Part shown: piece after piece, positions 5,167 through 8,711 of the stretch | Layout: every line of letters begins with the position of its first letter | How positions within the stretch are numbered: position 1 is the stretch's first letter | Source of the DNA: Silvimonas sp. | GTDB lineage: Bacteria > Pseudomonadota > Gammaproteobacteria > Burkholderiales > Chitinibacteraceae | Length of the DNA stretch: 8,711 nucleotides | Reading direction: 5' to 3' | Assembly (NCBI GenBank): GCA_030151005.1 | Contig: JASLES010000520.1 | Location: 1 to 8,711, forward strand | Position numbers and translations under genes: made by a program | The notes under the pieces: model-generated | Seen by the model: the letters and a program-made list of their open reading frames with translations, nothing else | What the model was told of the DNA's origin: nothing | Databases searched by the model: none

Positions 5167-6933
5167 ATGGAGATTTCGGGCTCTGAAATACTGGTGCGCT
5201 GTCTGCAGGAAGAAGGCGTTGAATTCGTCTTCGGTTATCCTGGTGGCGCAGTCCTTGAAATTTACGATGCGATCTTTCGCCAGACCGCATTCAAGCACGT
5301 CCTCGTTCGTCACGAACAAGCTGCTGTCCACGCCGCTGACGCGTACTCGCGTTCCAGCGACAAGGTGGGCGTAGCGCTGGTGACCAGCGGCCCCGGCGCG
5401 ACCAACGCGCTGACCGGCATTGCGACGGCGTATATGGATTCCATCCCGCTTGTGGTCATTTCCGGCCAGGTGGGCACCAGCGCCATTGGCCTGGATGCCT
5501 TCCAGGAAGTGGACATGGTGGGTTGTTCGCGTCCGATCGTGAAGCACAATTTCCTGGTAAAGGACGTGCGCGATCTGGCCGAAACCATCAAAAAAGCGTT
5601 CTACATTGCGTCTACAGGCCGTCCGGGCCCGGTCGTGATCGATATCCCGAAGGATGTCTCGATCCTCAAGACCGAATACAAGTACCCGGAAAGCGTGAGC
5701 ATCCGCAGCTATTCGCCGCCGACCAAGGGTCACCCTGGCCAGATCAAGAAGGCGATCCAGCTGATTGCGGAAGGCAAGCGCCCGTTCCTGTATGTCGGTG
5801 GTGGTGCCATTCAGGGCCGCGCAGCCAAAGAAGTAACGGAGCTGGCCAGCATTCTGGGCATTCCGGTCACCAACACGCTGATGGGTCTGGGCGCCATTGA
5901 CGGCACGCACCCCTCGTTTGTCGGCATGCTGGGCATGCACGGCACGTATGAAGCCAACCTTGCGATGCAGTACTGTGATGTGCTGATCGCGGTGGGCGCG
6001 CGCTTTGACGACCGCGTGATTTCGGTACCGAATCATTTTCTGTCCAACCCGAAGAAGATTATCCACATTGATGTGGACCCGTCTTCGATCGCCAAGCGCG
6101 TGAAGGTGGACATCCCCATTGTGGGCGACGTCAAACACGTGCTGACCGACATGATTGCGCACCTGCGTGAATCCGGCCTGCGTCCGAACCCGGCCGCGCT
6201 GGATGCCTGGTGGAATCAGGTTAACGAATGGCGCAAGCCCAACAGCTTGCTGTACACGCCGTCGACTGAGGTCATCAAGCCGCAACACGTTATCCAGACC
6301 CTGTGGGATGTCACTGGCGGCAATGCCATTGTGACGTCCGATGTCGGCCAGCATCAGATGTGGGCCGCGCAGTACTACAAGTTCCGCCGTCCCAAGCAGT
6401 GGATCAACTCTGGCGGTCTGGGCACGATGGGCTTTGGCCTGCCGGCCGCCATGGGCGCGCAGCTGGCCAATCCGGACGCACAAGTCGCTTGTGTGACCGG
6501 TGAAGGTTCTATCCAGATGAACATCCAGGAACTCTCTACCTGCAAGCAGTACCACACGCCGGTCAAGGTATTGAGCCTGAACAACCGTTACCTTGGCATG
6601 GTTCGCCAGTGGCAAGAGTTCTTCTACGGCACGCGGTATTCCGAGTCTTACATGGATGCGCTGCCAGACTTTGTGAAGGTGGCAGAAGCCTACGGTCACG
6701 TCGGCTTCAAGGTCGAGAACCCGGCCGATGTCGAGCCAGTACTGAAAGAAGCCTTCAGCGCCAAGCTCAAGGAGCGTCTGGTGTTCATCGACTTCCGTAC
6801 TGACCAGACCGAGAATGTGTTCCCGATGGTGCAGAACGGCCGTGGCTTGAACCAGATGGATTTGCCCCCGCATATGGCCGGCATGCAGCAATCGCCGTTT
6901 GAAAACAACCGTGACTACGGCAACCTGAGCTAA
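5167..6933 (+). CDS. ilvB: Acetolactate synthase (AHAS), large catalytic subunit
   Basis: A ThDP-dependent enzyme of 588 residues that condenses two pyruvates, or pyruvate and 2-ketobutyrate, in the first common step of branched-chain amino acid synthesis. Three domains are visible: the ThDP PYR domain (about 1-165) with catalytic Glu50 in RHEQAAVHAADAY and VTSGPGATNALTGIATAYMD; a central domain (about 190-335) with AVGARFDDRV and IHIDVDPSSIAK; and the ThDP PP domain (about 370-550) with GGLGTMGFGLPAAMGA, GEGSIQMNIQELST and LNNRYLGMVRQWQ. The usual GDG metal-binding triplet reads GEG (445-447), a conservative change I believe is common in this lineage. The sequence is closest to the IlvI type (AHAS III), so ilvI is an equally fair symbol. 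AAAGG at 5155-5159 sets the start seven bases downstream. It is followed by ilvN after ten bases. Confidence 0.97.
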   Translation: MEISGSEILVRCLQEEGVEFVFGYPGGAVLEIYDAIFRQTAFKHVLVRHEQAAVHAADAYSRSSDKVGVALVTSGPGATNALTGIATAYMDSIPLVVISGQVGTSAIGLDAFQEVDMVGCSRPIVKHNFLVKDVRDLAETIKKAFYIASTGRPGPVVIDIPKDVSILKTEYKYPESVSIRSYSPPTKGHPGQIKKAIQLIAEGKRPFLYVGGGAIQGRAAKEVTELASILGIPVTNTLMGLGAIDGTHPSFVGMLGMHGTYEANLAMQYCDVLIAVGARFDDRVISVPNHFLSNPKKIIHIDVDPSSIAKRVKVDIPIVGDVKHVLTDMIAHLRESGLRPNPAALDAWWNQVNEWRKPNSLLYTPSTEVIKPQHVIQTLWDVTGGNAIVTSDVGQHQMWAAQYYKFRRPKQWINSGGLGTMGFGLPAAMGAQLANPDAQVACVTGEGSIQMNIQELSTCKQYHTPVKVLSLNNRYLGMVRQWQEFFYGTRYSESYMDALPDFVKVAEAYGHVGFKVENPADVEPVLKEAFSAKLKERLVFIDFRTDQTENVFPMVQNGRGLNQMDLPPHMAGMQQSPFENNRDYGNLS

Positions 6934-6943
6934 GGGAATGAAC

Positions 6944-7435
6944 ATGCGCCATATTCTGTCCATTCTCATTGAGAACGAAGCCGGGGCATTGTCCCGTGTG
7001 ACCGGTCTGTTTTCCGCCCGCGGCTACAACATTGATTCGCTGACGGTACAAACCACTGAAGACCCGACGCTGAGCCGCATGACGATTGTCACGCACGGTT
7101 CGGACGAAGTGATCGAACAGATCACCAAGCAGCTGAACAAGCTGATTGAAGTGGTCAAGGTGATCGACCTGAACGAATCTGATCACATCGAACGCGAACT
7201 GATGCTGATCAAGGTGCGTGCAACGGGCAAGGATCGCGAAGAAATGAAACGGATGGCGGATATTTTCCGCGGCCGTATCATCGACGTGACCGAAAAGACC
7301 TACACCATTGAATTGACCGGCCCGGGTGAAAAGCTGGATGCTTTTATCAAGGGGCTGGATTCGACCGTCATTCTGGAAACCGTGCGGACGGGTGCTTCTG
7401 GCATCGGCCGCGGTGAACGTATTTTGAAAATCTGA
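6944..7435 (+). CDS. ilvN: Acetolactate synthase, small regulatory subunit
   Basis: The 163-residue regulatory subunit of AHAS, exactly the length of E. coli IlvH (ilvH is an equally fair symbol). An N-terminal ACT domain (about 1-75, starting MRHILSILIENEAGALSRV) is followed by the C-terminal ALS_ss domain (about 83-160, with DIFRGRIIDVTEKTY). It activates the catalytic subunit and carries feedback inhibition; Asn11, Gly14, Ser17 and Asn29, in positions tied to valine binding in IlvH, are all retained, so valine sensitivity is expected. Two in-frame ATGs exist, at 6938 and 6944. AAGGGA (6932-6937) directly abuts the first and lies six bases before the second, and relatives begin MRHILS, so 6944 is chosen; a 165-residue form from 6938 cannot be excluded. 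Confidence 0.95.
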   Translation: MRHILSILIENEAGALSRVTGLFSARGYNIDSLTVQTTEDPTLSRMTIVTHGSDEVIEQITKQLNKLIEVVKVIDLNESDHIERELMLIKVRATGKDREEMKRMADIFRGRIIDVTEKTYTIELTGPGEKLDAFIKGLDSTVILETVRTGASGIGRGERILKI

Positions 7436-7443
7436 TGTGGGGT

Positions 7444-7465
7444 GTCGGGCGCCGGGCGCCTCGAC
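7444..7465 (+). other. GC-rich hairpin between ilvN and ilvC
   Basis: GTCGGGCG (7444-7451) pairs with CGCC-T-CGAC (7457-7465) as eight base pairs with one bulged T at 7461 and a CCGGG loop. Part of it comes from a tandem repeat of GGGCGCC (7447-7453, 7454-7460). It is not followed by a T-run, so it should not terminate transcription; it could protect or direct processing of the ilvC part of the message. Role inferred. Confidence 0.45.
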
Positions 7466-7500
7466 CCTCAACCACTTACACCTCACAGGAGTGATACCCA

Positions 7501-8517
7501 ATGAAAGTTTATTACGATAAAGACGCCGACCTTTCCCTGATCAAGGGCAAGAACGTAACCATCGTTGGCTACGGCTCCCAGGGCCACGCCCACGCGCTGA
7601 ACCTGAAGGATTCGGGCGTGAACGTCACCATCGGCCTGCGTAAGGGCGGTGCATCCTGGTCCAAGGCTGAAGGTTCGGGCTTTGCCGTGCAAGAAGTCGC
7701 CGAAGCCGTGAAGGCCGCCGACGTTGTCATGATCTTGCTGCCGGATGAAAACCAGCCGGACGTGTACAACAAGGAAATCGCACCGAACATCAAGCAAGGC
7801 GCCGCGCTGGCCTTCGCTCACGGTTTCAACATCCATTACAACCAGATCGTGCCACGCGCTGATCTGGACGTGATCATGGTTGCCCCGAAGGGCCCAGGCC
7901 ACACCGTGCGTTCCGAATACCTGAAGGGCGGCGGTGTACCGAGCCTGATCGCTGTGTACGCCGACAAGTCCGGCAAGGCACGCGATATCGCGCTGTCCTA
8001 CTCCGCTGCTAACGGCGGCACCAAAGGCGGCGTGATTGAAACCAACTTCCGCGAAGAAACCGAAACCGATCTGTTCGGCGAGCAAGCCGTGCTGTGTGGT
8101 GGCGCTGTTGAACTGGTGAAGGCCGGCTTCGAAACCCTGACCGAAGCAGGTTACGCTCCGGAAATGGCTTACTTCGAATGCCTGCACGAACTCAAGCTGA
8201 TCGTTGACCTCATGTACGAAGGCGGCATCGCCAACATGAACTATTCGATCTCCAACAACGCCGAATACGGTGAATACCTGACCGGTCCGGAAGTCGTGAC
8301 CAGCGCGACCAAGGCCGCGATGAAGAACGCACTGACCCGCATCCAGACTGGCGAATACGCCAAGCAGTTCATCCTGGAAGGCAAGACCAACTACCCGGCC
8401 ATGACTGCACGCCGTCGTCTGAACGCAGAGCACCCGATCGAGAAGGTCGGCGCCCAACTGCGCGCAATGATGCCGTGGATTGCCAAGAACAAGCTGGTTG
8501 ATCAGTCCAAGAACTAA
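7501..8517 (+). CDS. ilvC: Ketol-acid reductoisomerase (NADP+), class I
   Basis: Converts 2-acetolactate or 2-aceto-2-hydroxybutyrate, the AHAS products, to dihydroxy acids using NADPH and Mg2+. The 338 residues match the short class I form. The N-terminal Rossmann domain (about 1-182) has VGYGSQGHAHALNL from 22 and a phosphate-binding loop with Arg47, Ser52 and Ser54, fitting NADPH. His107 (AFAHGFNIH) and Lys130 (APKGPGH) are in place. The C-terminal domain holds the metal and substrate residues Asp190, Glu194, Glu226, Glu230 and Ser251. AGGAG at 7487-7491, nine bases before ATG, is the best Shine-Dalgarno in the operon, and codon choice is strongly biased, both suggesting high expression. 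It follows ilvN by 65 bp and ends the operon 20 bp before a strong terminator. Confidence 0.98.
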   Translation: MKVYYDKDADLSLIKGKNVTIVGYGSQGHAHALNLKDSGVNVTIGLRKGGASWSKAEGSGFAVQEVAEAVKAADVVMILLPDENQPDVYNKEIAPNIKQGAALAFAHGFNIHYNQIVPRADLDVIMVAPKGPGHTVRSEYLKGGGVPSLIAVYADKSGKARDIALSYSAANGGTKGGVIETNFREETETDLFGEQAVLCGGAVELVKAGFETLTEAGYAPEMAYFECLHELKLIVDLMYEGGIANMNYSISNNAEYGEYLTGPEVVTSATKAAMKNALTRIQTGEYAKQFILEGKTNYPAMTARRRLNAEHPIEKVGAQLRAMMPWIAKNKLVDQSKN

Positions 8518-8537
8518 GACTGGTTGATGACTTGAAC

Positions 8538-8568
8538 AAAAAAGACCCGCTTTTGCGGGTCTTTTTTT
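8538..8568. terminator. Bidirectional intrinsic terminator between ilvC and satP-like gene
   Basis: GACCCGC (8544-8550) and GCGGGTC (8555-8561) form a perfect seven-pair stem with a TTTT loop. It is preceded by six A (8538-8543) and followed by seven T (8562-8568), so it gives a stem plus T-run on both strands. It should end the ilvBNC transcript and the convergent satP-like transcript. Confidence 0.93.
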
Positions 8569-8586
8569 AAGCCTTGCGTCACCAGA

Positions 8587-8711
8587 TCAGGCGGGGGCTT
8601 TCTCGCCCAGTGGCAACACCACCCGGCCGTAGACTTCGTTGAGCACCTGCGCCAGCGCGGCATACATGGCCGACAGGCCGCAGAGGATGCCTTCCCAACC
8701 GGCAATACGCG
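8587..8711 (-). CDS. satP: Acetate/succinate transporter, GPR1/FUN34/YaaH family, C-terminal end only
   Basis: The last 40 codons of a - strand gene, stop at 8587-8589, running out of the window at 8711. The translation starts RIAGWEGILCGLSAMYAALA and continues VLNEVYGRVVLPLGEKAPA. This closely parallels the C-terminus of E. coli SatP/YaaH (GWIGLICGASAIY, VLNEQFGRTVLPIGE): the last membrane helix followed by the conserved tail VLNE..GR.VLP.GE. Family members are six-helix inner-membrane carriers of acetate and succinate. The N-terminal NPAPLGL-type motif lies outside the window and cannot be checked. It converges on ilvC and shares its terminator; no functional link to the ilv genes is implied. 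Confidence 0.85.
   Translation of the reverse strand, partial: RIAGWEGILCGLSAMYAALAQVLNEVYGRVVLPLGEKAPA

Noticed and set aside
6938..6943. ilvN start at the first ATG, 6938
   Set aside because: The AAGGGA ribosome site abuts this ATG with no spacer but is six bases from ATG 6944, where the family N-terminus MRHILS begins.
5140..6969. 609-codon open frame antisense to ilvB, longer than ilvB itself
   Set aside because: It is in codon register with ilvB, where antisense stops need sense codons TTA, CTA or TCA, which GC-biased genes avoid. The same explains the long antisense frames over corC, lnt, ilvN and ilvC. The translation shows no family motif.
8514..8705. 63-codon - strand frame at the right edge
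   Set aside because: It is the wrong frame: another - strand frame gives a clear SatP/YaaH C-terminus, and this one reads through the terminator.

Overview
The window looks like ordinary chromosome of a moderately GC-rich Betaproteobacterium. The branched-chain genes and the sigma-factor cluster resemble those of Neisseriales or Burkholderiales; a Neisseriales relative is a guess from memory of family sequences, not a database result. I see no mobile element, CRISPR array, tRNA or rRNA.

Left block (1-2634, + strand): the 3' end of ybeY (16S rRNA maturation endonuclease), then corC/ybeX (soluble CBS-pair protein) and lnt (apolipoprotein N-acyltransferase). This is the widespread ybeY-ybeX-lnt order. 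A strong hairpin sits between ybeY and corC.

Middle block (2551-4503, - strand): four genes read right to left: an ECF-like sigma factor, a DUF3619 single-pass membrane protein, a DUF3106 exported protein made of 18-residue repeats, and an RDD-family membrane protein. Three consecutive gene junctions overlap (ATGA, 34 nt, TAATG), so the genes are probably translationally coupled. The last gene runs tail-to-tail into lnt with an 84-bp coding overlap.

Right block (5167-8517, + strand): ilvB, ilvN and ilvC (acetohydroxyacid synthase large and small subunits and ketol-acid reductoisomerase) form an apparent operon for the early common steps of valine, leucine and isoleucine synthesis. It ends at a strong bidirectional terminator shared with a convergent partial satP-like acetate transporter gene.

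The most interesting non-coding stretch is the 663-bp gap between the sigma gene and ilvB. Its last ~170 bases can form a long interrupted arm. The 3' strand of that arm can alternatively pair perfectly with the ilvB Shine-Dalgarno, and the 5' strand can alternatively close an upstream hairpin. This three-way exclusive folding is the layout expected of a translational RNA switch. It is inferred from complementarity read by eye and needs comparative and experimental support.
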